Source: Andreprevotia sp. IGB-42 (lineage in GTDB: Bacteria > Pseudomonadota > Gammaproteobacteria > Burkholderiales > Chitinibacteraceae). From it: a stretch of DNA of 64,000 bases. Position numbers and translations under genes: made by a program. The notes under the pieces are model-generated. The model was given only the letters and a program-made list of their open reading frames with translations. It did not search any database and was not told the DNA's origin. The stretch spans positions 186,001 through 250,000 of the forward strand of contig NZ_WXTX01000001.1 of the NCBI RefSeq assembly GCF_009848685.1, written 5' to 3'. Positions 29,971 through 38,694 of the stretch are shown here, piece by piece; position 1 is the first letter of the stretch, and every line of letters starts with the position of its first letter.

Positions 29971-31359
29971 TTACAGCGTGACCGTTGCCGGCTCCAGCAC
30001 CACAGTCAGCGTATCGACATTGGCCGGGTTGAGACTGGCAAAAACCGGGGCAAAGCGGTCGGAATAGGCAAAGTTATACGCCTGCGAGAGCGGGGCCAGC
30101 GTGGCAGCCCACTGGTTGTAATCGGTATTGCCCGGCTGCAGCCCGGCAAAGAACGTGGCTGGTGACAACTGGAACCACTGCTGGCTGGGCAGCGCCCCCA
30201 CCAGCGTCTGCCCCGGCAGCGCGGACGCCGTACTGCTGCCCAACGCACCGATATTCAGGCCGGAGAACAGATCACCGCCGATCCAGCCATACACATCATT
30301 GCCGGGGCTAACGGCAGCAGCACCATTCAGGCTGTAGGGCGCGTTGCCACCATAGATACCGGAAGGATTGGTGAGATCGCCCACCGCATACAGGATGGTT
30401 ACGGTGTCGTCGGACAGACTGAGCTTGCCGCTCAGCGTGATGTTGTAGCTGGCATCAATGCTGGCGCTGAACTGATATTGCTGGGCGGCCTGCGGGCCGC
30501 TGGCGGGCACATTCGGCCCCACGCCGGCGAAATTGCCCGCGATGGTGGCGATCACCCCGTTGCCGAGGCCAGGCACCGTGGCGCCCACGGTGGTACCGGG
30601 GCCGAAGGCGGCGTAGAGGTTTTTAAGGTAGCCCAGCAGCGTATCGTACGGCGTGACCGGAATGGCGCCCGGCGGCGGGTTGATCGGCGGGTACGACGAC
30701 GGGCCGATCACGCGCGCAAACGTGGTGCCGGGTGCGGGCGATGTACTGCTGAACTGCTGGAACTGGCCCGGCACCTGTGCCGGCAGCGGCGTGCCATCGA
30801 TGCCACCGGGGCCGGCAATGCCCGATACCGGCGTGGCGGTCAGCGCGTTCAGCGCGGAAAACATCTCCTGTGCGGTCGTACTGCCTTGCAAGCCGGCTAC
30901 CGTTTGCGCAACGGTACCGCCCTGGCTGGTTTGCAGCGTGAGCGGAATCGCCCAGTAATCGATGCTGGTCAGGTTGGCCACATCGGCAGCCTGGCCGGTA
31001 AAGGTCATTTCCAGTTTGTCATAACGCAAAAAGAAGTTGGGATCGGTGACCGACTGCGCCGGCTCGTAACCCGCGTTCTGCACCGCCCACGCGGGGCCAT
31101 ACGCCACGTATACGCGCCCGCTGAAGGCACTGATGCTCACGCCCTGCGCCAGATCGGCAAGGCTGTACCAGTTGCCGGCGAACGGATAGGTTTGCGGCGG
31201 ATTCGCGCTGCTGTTGACCAGATTGAGCGGCAGCAACGCGCTCTGGTCTGCATTGCTGATGATATCGAAACCGGCGTTGCTGGCACCCGGTACAAAGCCG
31301 ATCGATACCGCCGTGGTATCACCACCACGGTTGTCATTGAAATTCAGGGTCAAAGCCAT
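29971..31359 (-). CDS. GH64 / thaumatin-like (beta-1,3-glucanase-type) protein, 462 aa
   Basis: ATG 31359 has GGAG at seven bases; the in-frame ATG four codons earlier lacks a ribosome site. No signal peptide precedes the beta-rich start MALTLNFNDNRGGDTTAVSI. Segments such as SGRVYVAYG, FLRYDKLEMTFTGQAADVANLTSIDYWAIPLTL and a late VYGWIGGDLFSGLNIGALGS resemble the GH64 beta-1,3-glucanase and thaumatin-like fold, in which a DFFGIPL-type strand is typical. The central part is Gly/Pro/Ser-rich. Glucan binding or hydrolysis is inferred, and the catalytic acids were not identified with confidence. A non-classical export route would be needed for an extracellular role. Confidence 0.6.
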   Translation of the reverse strand: MALTLNFNDNRGGDTTAVSIGFVPGASNAGFDIISNADQSALLPLNLVNSSANPPQTYPFAGNWYSLADLAQGVSISAFSGRVYVAYGPAWAVQNAGYEPAQSVTDPNFFLRYDKLEMTFTGQAADVANLTSIDYWAIPLTLQTSQGGTVAQTVAGLQGSTTAQEMFSALNALTATPVSGIAGPGGIDGTPLPAQVPGQFQQFSSTSPAPGTTFARVIGPSSYPPINPPPGAIPVTPYDTLLGYLKNLYAAFGPGTTVGATVPGLGNGVIATIAGNFAGVGPNVPASGPQAAQQYQFSASIDASYNITLSGKLSLSDDTVTILYAVGDLTNPSGIYGGNAPYSLNGAAAVSPGNDVYGWIGGDLFSGLNIGALGSSTASALPGQTLVGALPSQQWFQLSPATFFAGLQPGNTDYNQWAATLAPLSQAYNFAYSDRFAPVFASLNPANVDTLTVVLEPATVTL

Positions 31360-31514
31360 GCGTTGCTCCATGAGTTACCGGCACGTGGGCCGGCGCAGGA
31401 TAGTTCGGGCTGATGCGCGGGCTACCGGTACGGCTGCGTCGAGCCCATGCCAAATGGGTAGCCCCATTGTTGATAGCCACAAACGACACAAAGCGCCAAC
31501 AGCGTGCATGGAAT

Positions 31515-31685
31515 TTATGAAAGCTGGTCGATAGTCATTGCAGGAAAATCGTCAGCCGGGGCCAGCGCGGTATCGCTGGCGGTCATGACGGCAAGGCCGG
31601 GACGCTGATCCGCCGGCCGCTCGTATTCGTCGTACAAATCGAGCAGCGCTATGGCATCGGCGGACGTGGCATGGCGGATCAGCAT
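31515..31685 (-). pseudogene. truncated GNAT acetyltransferase fragment, 56 aa
   Basis: From ATG 31685 the frame reads MLIRHATSADAIALLDLYDE, the standard first strand and helix of a GNAT N-acetyltransferase. It then passes into a short unrelated-looking tail (ASDTALAPADDFPAM) and stops at 31515. The acetyl-CoA-binding motif (R/Q-x-x-G-x-G/A) is absent, so the protein cannot be an active enzyme. It lies 20 bp after the alpha/beta hydrolase gene on the same strand and is probably what an internal deletion left behind. Confidence 0.5.
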
Positions 31686-31705
31686 GGGTTTACATCAACA
31701 ATGAA

Positions 31706-32368
31706 TCAGGCAGCTACCGTTTCCAGCCTTTGGGTCAGCAACCATTGTTGCAGCTCCGGGTTACCGTAGGCGGCTTCGGCAATGAAATGATCGCCGTCCG
31801 GGATCAGCGTGAAGCGCACGTCGCCACCCAATGCGCTCAGCGCGGCGGCGGCAGCTTCCGCCCCTGCAGCGGGCACCTTGTCGTCCTTGCCGCCGTGGAA
31901 TACCCATACCGGGGTGTGCTTGAGCCTGGCAAGGCCGGCATCGCCAACGGCTTCCGGCAAGCGGCCGGATACCACAACGAGACCGGCAAAACGCTCGGCG
32001 TGCTCGCTGCCGATTTGCCAGGTGCCGGCAGAGCCCAGGCTGAAGCCGGAGAGGATGATGCGGTCACGGTCGATTGCGTGCGTGGCAGTCAGCTGGTCGA
32101 TCAGCGCAAACAGCTGCGGCTGCCATTCCGGCCATGTGGTATCGGCGGGGATCTGCAGCGCCAGCCAGTAGTAGGGCAAGGTGGTGGCCTCGCTCACCAG
32201 CTGGGGAAAGCCCCAGGCCAGCAATTTGGACAAATCATTGCCTCGATCCTTGGCGCCATGCAGGAATACCACCAGCGGCGCCGCTTGACCGGGCTGCGGG
32301 ACCGGCTGGGCGAACAGGTAAGGCAAGGCAGCGGTTTCGGTCTGGAAAACACGTTGTTCAACAGTCAT
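31706..32368 (-). CDS. alpha/beta hydrolase (phospholipase/carboxylesterase-like)
   Basis: The 220-residue cytosolic hydrolase has the oxyanion block VVFLHGAKDRGND near residue 34, the nucleophile elbow GFSLGS with S110, the acid region FHGGKDDKVP near 165 and the late DGDHFIAEAAY with the catalytic His. The overall plan is that of the small esterases (COG0400/COG4099 type). ATG 32368 is preferred over an ATG five codons earlier because the homology starts with TVEQRVFQ. It is followed by a GNAT remnant and separated from the ABC exporter gene by a strong palindrome. The substrate is unknown. Confidence 0.85.
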   Translation of the reverse strand: MTVEQRVFQTETAALPYLFAQPVPQPGQAAPLVVFLHGAKDRGNDLSKLLAWGFPQLVSEATTLPYYWLALQIPADTTWPEWQPQLFALIDQLTATHAIDRDRIILSGFSLGSAGTWQIGSEHAERFAGLVVVSGRLPEAVGDAGLARLKHTPVWVFHGGKDDKVPAAGAEAAAAALSALGGDVRFTLIPDGDHFIAEAAYGNPELQQWLLTQRLETVAA

Positions 32369-32418
32369 GGGGCACCTGTGCAAGTGAGAGCAAAGACCGG
32401 ATTACCGGCCATGGGATT

Positions 32419-32444
32419 GATGCCGGCCCGGCCGGGCCGGCATC
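32419..32444. repeat. 26-bp perfect palindrome between two genes
   Basis: GATGCCGGCCCGG is followed at once by its reverse complement, so the sequence can form a long G+C-rich hairpin or cruciform. It lies in the 127-bp gap between the ABC exporter stop and the hydrolase start. No T-run follows on either strand, so it may attenuate transcription, protect the message end, or bind a dimeric protein. Confidence 0.7.
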
Positions 32445-32495
32445 TACAGCTAAGAAGAAGACGGCAATGATGGGCAATGAAGCGGGTGCCGGGCA

Positions 32496-34439
32496 TCACT
32501 TGGCCGCCGCGAAAGACACATCCGGGTCTTCACGCTTGGCGCGATCCGGATCATTGCTGCTATCGGCATCGGGCAGCACCTTGTCGAGCTGCGAGCCAGC
32601 TGGTACCTGCTCCAGCCGCCTGGCTGGCGCTGCTTCACCATTGCTGCTTTCGGGCAGGAAGCCGTCCGATTGCTTGCTCCACAGCCGGTAGTACGCACCC
32701 TGCCTGGCAATCAGTTCTGCATGGCTGCCGTCTTCGATGATCTCGCCGTTGTCGAACACCAGGATGCGGTCCAGATGCGCGATGGTGGACAGGCGGTGCG
32801 CCACCACCAGCACGGTCTTGCCCTTCATCACCTCGTCCAGCGTGTTCTGGATGGCTTTCTCGGTGATGGAATCAAGCGCGGACGTGGCTTCGTCCAGGAT
32901 CAGGATCGGCGCGTCTTTCAGGATCACCCGGGCGATGGCGATGCGCTGGCGCTGCCCGCCCGATACCTTGATACCGCGCTCGCCCACCATGGAATCGTAT
33001 TGCTCTTTCATGTCCACGATGAAGTCGTGTGCGTAAGCCTTCTTCGCGGCCTCCACCACTTCTTCATCGCTGGCATCGAGCCTGCCGTAGCGGATGTTTT
33101 CCTTCAGCGTGCGGTGGAACAGGCTGGGATCTTGCGGGATCAGGCTGAGCTGGCCGTGCAGCGCATCCTGCGTCATCTGGCGGATATCGGTGCCATCGAT
33201 AACGATCTGCCCGCCCTGTACGTCGTACAGGCGCAGGATCACGCTGACGAAGGTCGATTTGCCCGATCCGGAGAACCCCACCAGCCCCACGCGCTGCCCG
33301 GCGGGAATGGTGAGGTTGAGCTTGTTGAATACCTTGCGCTCGCCACCGTAGCTGAAATCGACATCGCGGAATTCGATCCGGCCGGTGCTGATGCGCGCCG
33401 GTGCGGCGCCGGGCTGGTCCACCAGTTCGTGCGGGCGCACGATGGTGTGCACGCCATTGGCCACGTTGCCGATGAACTCGAAAAATTCCAGGAAACGGCG
33501 CGACAAATTGCGTGCTTCATTGATGATCAGCAACGACAAGCTCACCGCCATCACGAACTCGGCCACGCCGATCTTGCCCTGTCCCCACAGCGTGAGCGCG
33601 AAATATAGCGTACCCACCTTGAGCACAGCGGCGGCGGCAAACTGGAACCAGCGCACACGTTCCGAGTAGCTGTTGGAGCGGCGCACCATCACCAGTTCTT
33701 TCTGCAGTGAATCCTCGAGGAAATCGCGCTCGAACTTCAGCCGGGCAAACAGGCGCGCGCTGGTGAGGTTGGTGACCGAATCCACCACCTTGCCGGTAGT
33801 CTCGCTGCGCGCCGACGATGCACGGAACGCATGCGGCTGCGCCCGGCGCGCCAGCAGGTAAGAGATGCCGATGAATAGCACCGCCCAAGTACCGACGAAG
33901 GCAGCCAGTTGCGGGTGTGCGGTATACAGCAGCGTGATCGCCACGCTGAACACGATCACCACCGGCCAGAATTCGGTAATCACCGACCACAGCGTTTGCG
34001 TGACCCCCATCGAGGTTTCGCTGATGCGATGCGCCAGCGCGCCGGCAAAGTTGTTGCTGAAATAGCGATGCGAATGGTGCTGCAGGTAGTGGTAGATGGT
34101 GCGCGTGACATTCTGGCGCTGCCGCGGCCCGAGCCGAATCTGGATGGCACCGGCCAGCCGGCCGAACAATACCTCGCCGGCGCTGAGCGCCACGAACAGC
34201 AGCAAAGGCCCTTGCAGCGAAGTCACCAGTGCCATCGATTGCTCGTGCGCGCCCGTCACGCTCTTGATGATACGCGACAGGGCATATGGAATGCTGATGC
34301 CACAGGCGGCATTGAGCGTTTCCATCGTCAGCATCGCCAGATACCACCAGCGGTAGCGAACGACGAAATAACAGATGAAGCGGAACGGCGTTGCCGGTAA
34401 ATCCGGCGTGCCGGGCGCACGTTGAAAATCGGTACTCAT
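32496..34439 (-). CDS. ABC exporter, fused permease-ATPase (MsbA/HMT-like)
   Basis: The 647-residue inner-membrane half-transporter has six membrane segments in residues about 25-320 and a C-terminal ATPase. Walker A GFSGSGKST is at 388-396, the Q-loop SLIPQDPSLFH follows, then the signature VSGGQRQRIAIAR, Walker B ILILDEATSALD and the H-loop VVAHRLST. The last 50 residues form an acidic, poorly conserved tail (LPESSNGEAAPARRLEQV). ATG 34439 is chosen because the longer frame adds only six residues. It would act as a homodimer exporting lipids or drugs; the substrate is unknown. It follows the MFS gene by 82 bp. Confidence 0.9.
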   Translation of the reverse strand: MSTDFQRAPGTPDLPATPFRFICYFVVRYRWWYLAMLTMETLNAACGISIPYALSRIIKSVTGAHEQSMALVTSLQGPLLLFVALSAGEVLFGRLAGAIQIRLGPRQRQNVTRTIYHYLQHHSHRYFSNNFAGALAHRISETSMGVTQTLWSVITEFWPVVIVFSVAITLLYTAHPQLAAFVGTWAVLFIGISYLLARRAQPHAFRASSARSETTGKVVDSVTNLTSARLFARLKFERDFLEDSLQKELVMVRRSNSYSERVRWFQFAAAAVLKVGTLYFALTLWGQGKIGVAEFVMAVSLSLLIINEARNLSRRFLEFFEFIGNVANGVHTIVRPHELVDQPGAAPARISTGRIEFRDVDFSYGGERKVFNKLNLTIPAGQRVGLVGFSGSGKSTFVSVILRLYDVQGGQIVIDGTDIRQMTQDALHGQLSLIPQDPSLFHRTLKENIRYGRLDASDEEVVEAAKKAYAHDFIVDMKEQYDSMVGERGIKVSGGQRQRIAIARVILKDAPILILDEATSALDSITEKAIQNTLDEVMKGKTVLVVAHRLSTIAHLDRILVFDNGEIIEDGSHAELIARQGAYYRLWSKQSDGFLPESSNGEAAPARRLEQVPAGSQLDKVLPDADSSNDPDRAKREDPDVSFAAAK

Positions 34440-34521
34440 TGTTGATCCCCGGGGCATCTGTCGTGCCCTGTTTCTGGAAACCGGCCACGGCTCGCGCAGT
34501 GCGCAGACCTGGCCGGATATA

Positions 34522-35844
34522 TCATTTGGTTACCAGCGCCACGGCTGGCGCTTGCTGGCCGGCTGGCGGTGCTGGCTCTAGCGTGGCTGCGGGCGCATCA
34601 CCAGACCGGTTTTCGTGCGGAAAGCGATCCATGTGGCTGAGCACCGGAAAAATCCGCATCCACAAGCCGGTGACCACCAGCGTGGCGGCACCGCCGAATA
34701 CCACAGCGGGAATCAGGCCGAACCAGCCAGCAGTGGTACCGGATTCGAATTCGCCCAGCTCGTTGGATGCACCGATGAACACCGCATTCACCGCACTGAC
34801 CCGGCCACGGATCGCGTCCGGCGTTTCAAACTGCACCAGCATGTGGCGGATATACACGCTGACCATATCGCCCACCCCGGTCAGCGCCAGTGCAACCACC
34901 GACAGCAGCACACTGGTCGACAAGCCGAACACGATGGTGGCTGCACCGAACAGCGCCACGCCGCCAAACATCCAGCGCCCCACGTGGCGGCGGATCGGCC
35001 AGAACGCCAGCGCCACCGACGTCAGCGCCGCACCCACCGCCGGTGCACTGCGCAGGATGCCGAGGCCAGTAGGGCCCACATGCAATACGTCGTGCGCGAA
35101 CACCGGCAGCAACGCCACAGCGCCGCCAAACAGCACGGCAAACAGATCCAGCGAAATGGCGCCAAGCACGATCTTGCGAGACCAGATAAAGCGGAAGCCA
35201 TCGAGCACCCCTGCCAGCGATACCGGTTCGCGCTTTGCCGTCTGCTGGCTGCGCACCAGCCACATCAGCACCACGGACAAGGCGAGCACGCCGGTTGCCA
35301 CCGTATAGACCACGTGTGGTCCCAGCAGATAGAGCACGCCCCCCAATACAGGGCCGGCGATCACGGCGGCGTGAAAGCTGGATGAGCTGATCGCCGTGGC
35401 CTGACCAAACAGGTGATTGGGCACCAGGTTCATCACGATGGCCTGGCTGGCCGGCATCATGAATGCCCGTGCACACCCCGCCAGCGCTGCCGCGGCAAAC
35501 ACCGGCCATACTGCCGTCACCCCGCTGATCGTGAACGCCAGCAACAGCAACGCAGCAATACCCTGCACGGCAAAAGCCACATTGATGATCACGCGGCGGT
35601 CGTAACGGTCGGCAATCTGCCCGGCCGGCAACACCAGCACGAAGAACGGTGCAAACTGCGCCAGACCGATCAGGCCCAGGTCGGTGACGCTATGCGTGAG
35701 CGCATACACCTGCCAGCCCACCGCCAGGTTGACCATCTGCATGGCGATGGTGGATAGCAGCCGGGCGGACAGATAGGCAGCGAAGTTGCGGTTGCGCAAG
35801 ACGGCGAAGCCATTGGCTGCTGCGGGTGATGAAGGAGAAGACAT
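34522..35844 (-). CDS. MFS transporter (EntS/DHA3-type)
   Basis: The 440-residue protein has about 12 hydrophobic helices and the EntS-type N-terminus AVLRNRNFAAYLSARLLSTIAMQM, with motif A as GQIADRYDRRVIINVA. Members export siderophores or drugs. The ATG at 35844 gives MSSPSSPAAANGF; a longer frame adds 21 residues without hydrophobic character. It lies 122 bp downstream of the ABC ATPase gene on the same strand and 82 bp before the ABC exporter gene. Whether it belongs to the sulfonate operon is uncertain because of the gap. Confidence 0.88.
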   Translation of the reverse strand: MSSPSSPAAANGFAVLRNRNFAAYLSARLLSTIAMQMVNLAVGWQVYALTHSVTDLGLIGLAQFAPFFVLVLPAGQIADRYDRRVIINVAFAVQGIAALLLLAFTISGVTAVWPVFAAAALAGCARAFMMPASQAIVMNLVPNHLFGQATAISSSSFHAAVIAGPVLGGVLYLLGPHVVYTVATGVLALSVVLMWLVRSQQTAKREPVSLAGVLDGFRFIWSRKIVLGAISLDLFAVLFGGAVALLPVFAHDVLHVGPTGLGILRSAPAVGAALTSVALAFWPIRRHVGRWMFGGVALFGAATIVFGLSTSVLLSVVALALTGVGDMVSVYIRHMLVQFETPDAIRGRVSAVNAVFIGASNELGEFESGTTAGWFGLIPAVVFGGAATLVVTGLWMRIFPVLSHMDRFPHENRSGDAPAATLEPAPPAGQQAPAVALVTK

Positions 35845-35966
35845 GCGGGCGCCATGGCAGAAGAGGAAGACATGCGCAGCACTGGCTGCGCGTGGAAATG
35901 CGGCCACGGATAGGCGGGGCTACCCGTGGCAGATGACCAGTGGTGTGGTCAGCAATGCAGCCAGCC

Positions 35967-36782
35967 TTACCAGGCAAACTGCCAGTTGGCGCCCAGTGTT
36001 TCCTGCGGATTGATCAACTCCTCACGCGGCGCATCCGAGAACTCGGACAGCACGTCATCCTTGATCTGCGAGAACGCGTAGCTGCCACGGTCACGCGAGC
36101 GCGCCAGCGGCACATCGACAATGCGCTTGATGCGGCCAGGGCGCGGCTGCATCACCACCACCCGGTCACCCAGATAGACGGCCTCTTCCACATCGTGGGT
36201 GACCAGGATGGCGGTAATGCCCTCCGCCTCCCAGATACGTTGCAGTTCTTGCTGCAAGTGTGCGCGGGTCAGCGCATCCAGCGCGCCGAACGGCTCATCC
36301 AGTAGCAGCACTTCCGGGCGGTTGACCAGCGCACGGGCAATGGCCACGCGCTGGCTCATGCCGCCAGATAACTGATACGGGTACGCGGTTTCAAAGCCCT
36401 TCAGGCCCACCAGTTCGATATGCTCCTGCACCGATTTTTTCTTGGCCGCATCAGACAGGCCGGCATTGAGCAAACCGACGCTGACGTTCTGTTCCACGTT
36501 CAGCCACGGAAACAGCCGGTGCTCCTGGAACACGATGCCGCGATCCAGGCTGGTGCCGACGATGCGCTTGCCGTCGAGCAGAATTTCGCCCTGGTAGTCT
36601 TCCTCGAGGCCGATCACCAGCCGCAGCAAGGTGGATTTGCCGCAACCGGAGCTGCCGACGATGCTGACGAATTCGCCCGGTTTGATCGACAGCGAGATGT
36701 TTTCCAGCACCGGCAGCGGTTCGCCTTTCACGGTGTATTGCTTGTTGAGATCCTTGATCTCGAGAGTGCCTGCATGGGCCAT
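35967..36782 (-). CDS. ABC transporter ATPase, nitrate/sulfonate/taurine type
   Basis: The 271-residue cytosolic ATPase powers the adjacent permeases. Walker A is at 43-51 (GSSGCGKST), the Q-loop at VFQEHRLFPW, the signature LSGGMSQ at 138-144, Walker B LLLDEP at 159-164 and the H-loop ILVTHDVEEAV follows. The EHRLFPW and FGALDALTR blocks are typical of SsuB/TauB/NrtD relatives. The start has a good AGGAG. It is the only ATPase gene for four permease genes in this cluster and closes the import block. Sulfonate specificity is inferred from the neighbouring monooxygenases and SsuE-like reductase. Confidence 0.92.
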   Translation of the reverse strand: MAHAGTLEIKDLNKQYTVKGEPLPVLENISLSIKPGEFVSIVGSSGCGKSTLLRLVIGLEEDYQGEILLDGKRIVGTSLDRGIVFQEHRLFPWLNVEQNVSVGLLNAGLSDAAKKKSVQEHIELVGLKGFETAYPYQLSGGMSQRVAIARALVNRPEVLLLDEPFGALDALTRAHLQQELQRIWEAEGITAILVTHDVEEAVYLGDRVVVMQPRPGRIKRIVDVPLARSRDRGSYAFSQIKDDVLSEFSDAPREELINPQETLGANWQFAW

Positions 36783-36855
36783 GGTGTAACTCCTTCTGTT
36801 GCCGGCAGCGCCGGCCTGGCGAATGACTGAAAAGGGATAAGGAACGTATGGGAAA

Positions 36856-37704
36856 TCAGAATTGCGCGGTGGAGCGGCCCCGCCAGCTCAGCAGGCGCGC
36901 TTCAATCCGGCTGGCAATCCAGTTGAGCAGGAAGCCGACGATGCCCACCACCACCACGCCGAGAATCACGTAATCCATCCAGAAGTGTTCGCGGCCATCG
37001 GTAAGCAAGTTGCCGATCCCCACGCCGGAGGTCAGCAGGTATTCCGCACCCAAGGTGGCCAGCCACGCATAGATCAGCGCGAGGTAAACGCCGGTAAAGA
37101 TCGACGGCAATGCGGATGGCAGCACCACGCGAGTGAGCAACTGGGTACGGCTGTAGGCAAATACGCGCGCCACCTCGATGTATTCGCGCGGTACGCTGCG
37201 GATGCCCTCGAAGCTGTTGAGTACAACAGGGAAGAACGCCGCCAGCGCCAGGAACGCCACTTTGGCCACGTCACCCAGACCAAACCACAGCGAGATCAGC
37301 GGAATCCACGCAAACAGCGAAATCTGCTTGAGCGTGTGGAAAGTCGGTCCGATCAGGTTCTCCATCAGCCGGGACAAGCCCAATGCCCCGCCCACCAGCA
37401 AGCCGATCAGCGAGCCGATCACGAAGCCGGCCAGATCACGCGCCAGGCTGGCGCCCAGCGCTTTCCACAGCTCGCCGGTGCTGGAGAGCTTCACGGCGGT
37501 ATCCCATACCTTTTCGATCGGCACGAACAGCTGCGATTGCGTCCAGCCAAAGCGGTAGGCGGCCCACCACAGCACGAACAGCAGCCCGGGGATTACCCAG
37601 CCGCGCAGCGGCTTGGGCACGATGGCCGGATGCAGCCAGCGCAGTGGTGAGCGGGAGACCACCGGTTTATCCGTAGCGGCCAGTTGCAGGATTGAAGTCG
37701 TCAT
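36856..37704 (-). CDS. ABC permease, SsuC-like (copy A2)
   Basis: The 282-residue inner-membrane permease has about six membrane segments and the cytoplasmic coupling helix EVARVFAYSRTQLLTRVVLP, the EAA-type loop that contacts the ATPase. The segment IYAWLATLGAEYLLTSG is nearly the same as in the permease at 40981-41796, so the two are copies of one type (called A here). GGGAG precedes the start. It lies 84 bp after permease B2 and 73 bp before the ATPase gene. It probably pairs with B2. Confidence 0.9.
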   Translation of the reverse strand: MTTSILQLAATDKPVVSRSPLRWLHPAIVPKPLRGWVIPGLLFVLWWAAYRFGWTQSQLFVPIEKVWDTAVKLSSTGELWKALGASLARDLAGFVIGSLIGLLVGGALGLSRLMENLIGPTFHTLKQISLFAWIPLISLWFGLGDVAKVAFLALAAFFPVVLNSFEGIRSVPREYIEVARVFAYSRTQLLTRVVLPSALPSIFTGVYLALIYAWLATLGAEYLLTSGVGIGNLLTDGREHFWMDYVILGVVVVGIVGFLLNWIASRIEARLLSWRGRSTAQF

Positions 37705-37788
37705 TGCGGACTCCCTGTTTGAATTGAAGACCCCGTTAGCGGGGAAAACATATGGATAAGCGGACTTGCGGTGTGCACGGGCATCCCC

Positions 37789-38670
37789 TCAGAAAGCGTC
37801 ATGACGCCAGCGCAGCAAACGCGTCTCGATGGTGGCCAGTACCTTGTCGAGCACGAAGCCCACTGCGCCCACCACCACCACCGCAGCCATCACCACATCC
37901 ATCTGGTACAGCTGGCGGCCGTAGACGATCAGGAAGCCGAGCCCCTCGCTGGAAGCCAGCAACTCCACCGCCACCAGTGCCAGCCACGAGTGCGTAAGGC
38001 CGTAACGAACGCCGTTCCAGATCATCGGGAACGCCGCCGGGAACACCACGCGCACCAGCAACTGCCACTGGTTGAAGCCGTACACCTTGGCGACCTCGAT
38101 ATAACGGGTAGGTACCCCCTCGATGCCCTTGAGCGTATTGAGCGCCACTGGTACCAGTGCCGCCTTGGCCACCAGGATGATCTTCAGTGCTTCGTCGATA
38201 CCGACCAGCATCATCAACAGCGGCAACCAGCCCAGTGATGGCACTTGTGCAAAGGCTCGGAATATCGGATAGACGTAATCCTTGAACGTGGGGGACAGAC
38301 CCATCAACACGCCCAGCAGCAAGCCGCTGGATGCACCGATGGCAAAGCCCGATACCACGCGATTGAAGCTGATCACGCCGTTGGTGCGCAGCTCGCCACT
38401 GTTGAAGAGATCACCAAAGGTGTTGAACACGGTTTCCGGCGAAGGCAGCACCTGTGGTGCCACCCATTCGAAATGCGCCGCGGCAGACCAGAGCGCAAAG
38501 ATCGCCAGCGGGAACGGCCACGCCAGCAGGAAGCGACGCAGCGTGGGCCAGGCAGCCTGCCAAGCACCCAGCAGGCGCGCTGCCAGCGTGGGCTGGCCGG
38601 TTGAACGTGGCACGGCGACGTCGGCGTCTTGCAGGCTGAGCGAGGCGGTAGCGGAGTTGAAAGAGGACAT
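37789..38670 (-). CDS. ABC permease, SsuC-like (copy B2)
   Basis: The 293-residue permease has a longer N-terminal cytosolic part (about 35 residues) before the first helix and the coupling helix EVAKVYGFNQWQLLVRVVFP. The segment VELLASSEGLGFLIVYGRQL matches that in the permease at 41809-42666, marking type B. It lies 24 bp after a binding-protein gene and precedes A2. Adjacent B and A copies suggest a heterodimeric membrane channel, whereas SsuC and TauC are usually homodimers. Confidence 0.9.
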   Translation of the reverse strand: MSSFNSATASLSLQDADVAVPRSTGQPTLAARLLGAWQAAWPTLRRFLLAWPFPLAIFALWSAAAHFEWVAPQVLPSPETVFNTFGDLFNSGELRTNGVISFNRVVSGFAIGASSGLLLGVLMGLSPTFKDYVYPIFRAFAQVPSLGWLPLLMMLVGIDEALKIILVAKAALVPVALNTLKGIEGVPTRYIEVAKVYGFNQWQLLVRVVFPAAFPMIWNGVRYGLTHSWLALVAVELLASSEGLGFLIVYGRQLYQMDVVMAAVVVVGAVGFVLDKVLATIETRLLRWRHDAF

Positions 38671-38694
38671 GGCTTGCTCCAGGAATCGGCGGCG

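Noticed and set aside
34454-34468. GGGCACGACAGATGC on the minus strand as a fifth sigma-54 promoter in front of the ABC exporter.
   Set aside because: The spacing of GG and GC is right, but the -12 element lies only about 15 bases before the start codon, which would leave almost no leader and no ribosome site.
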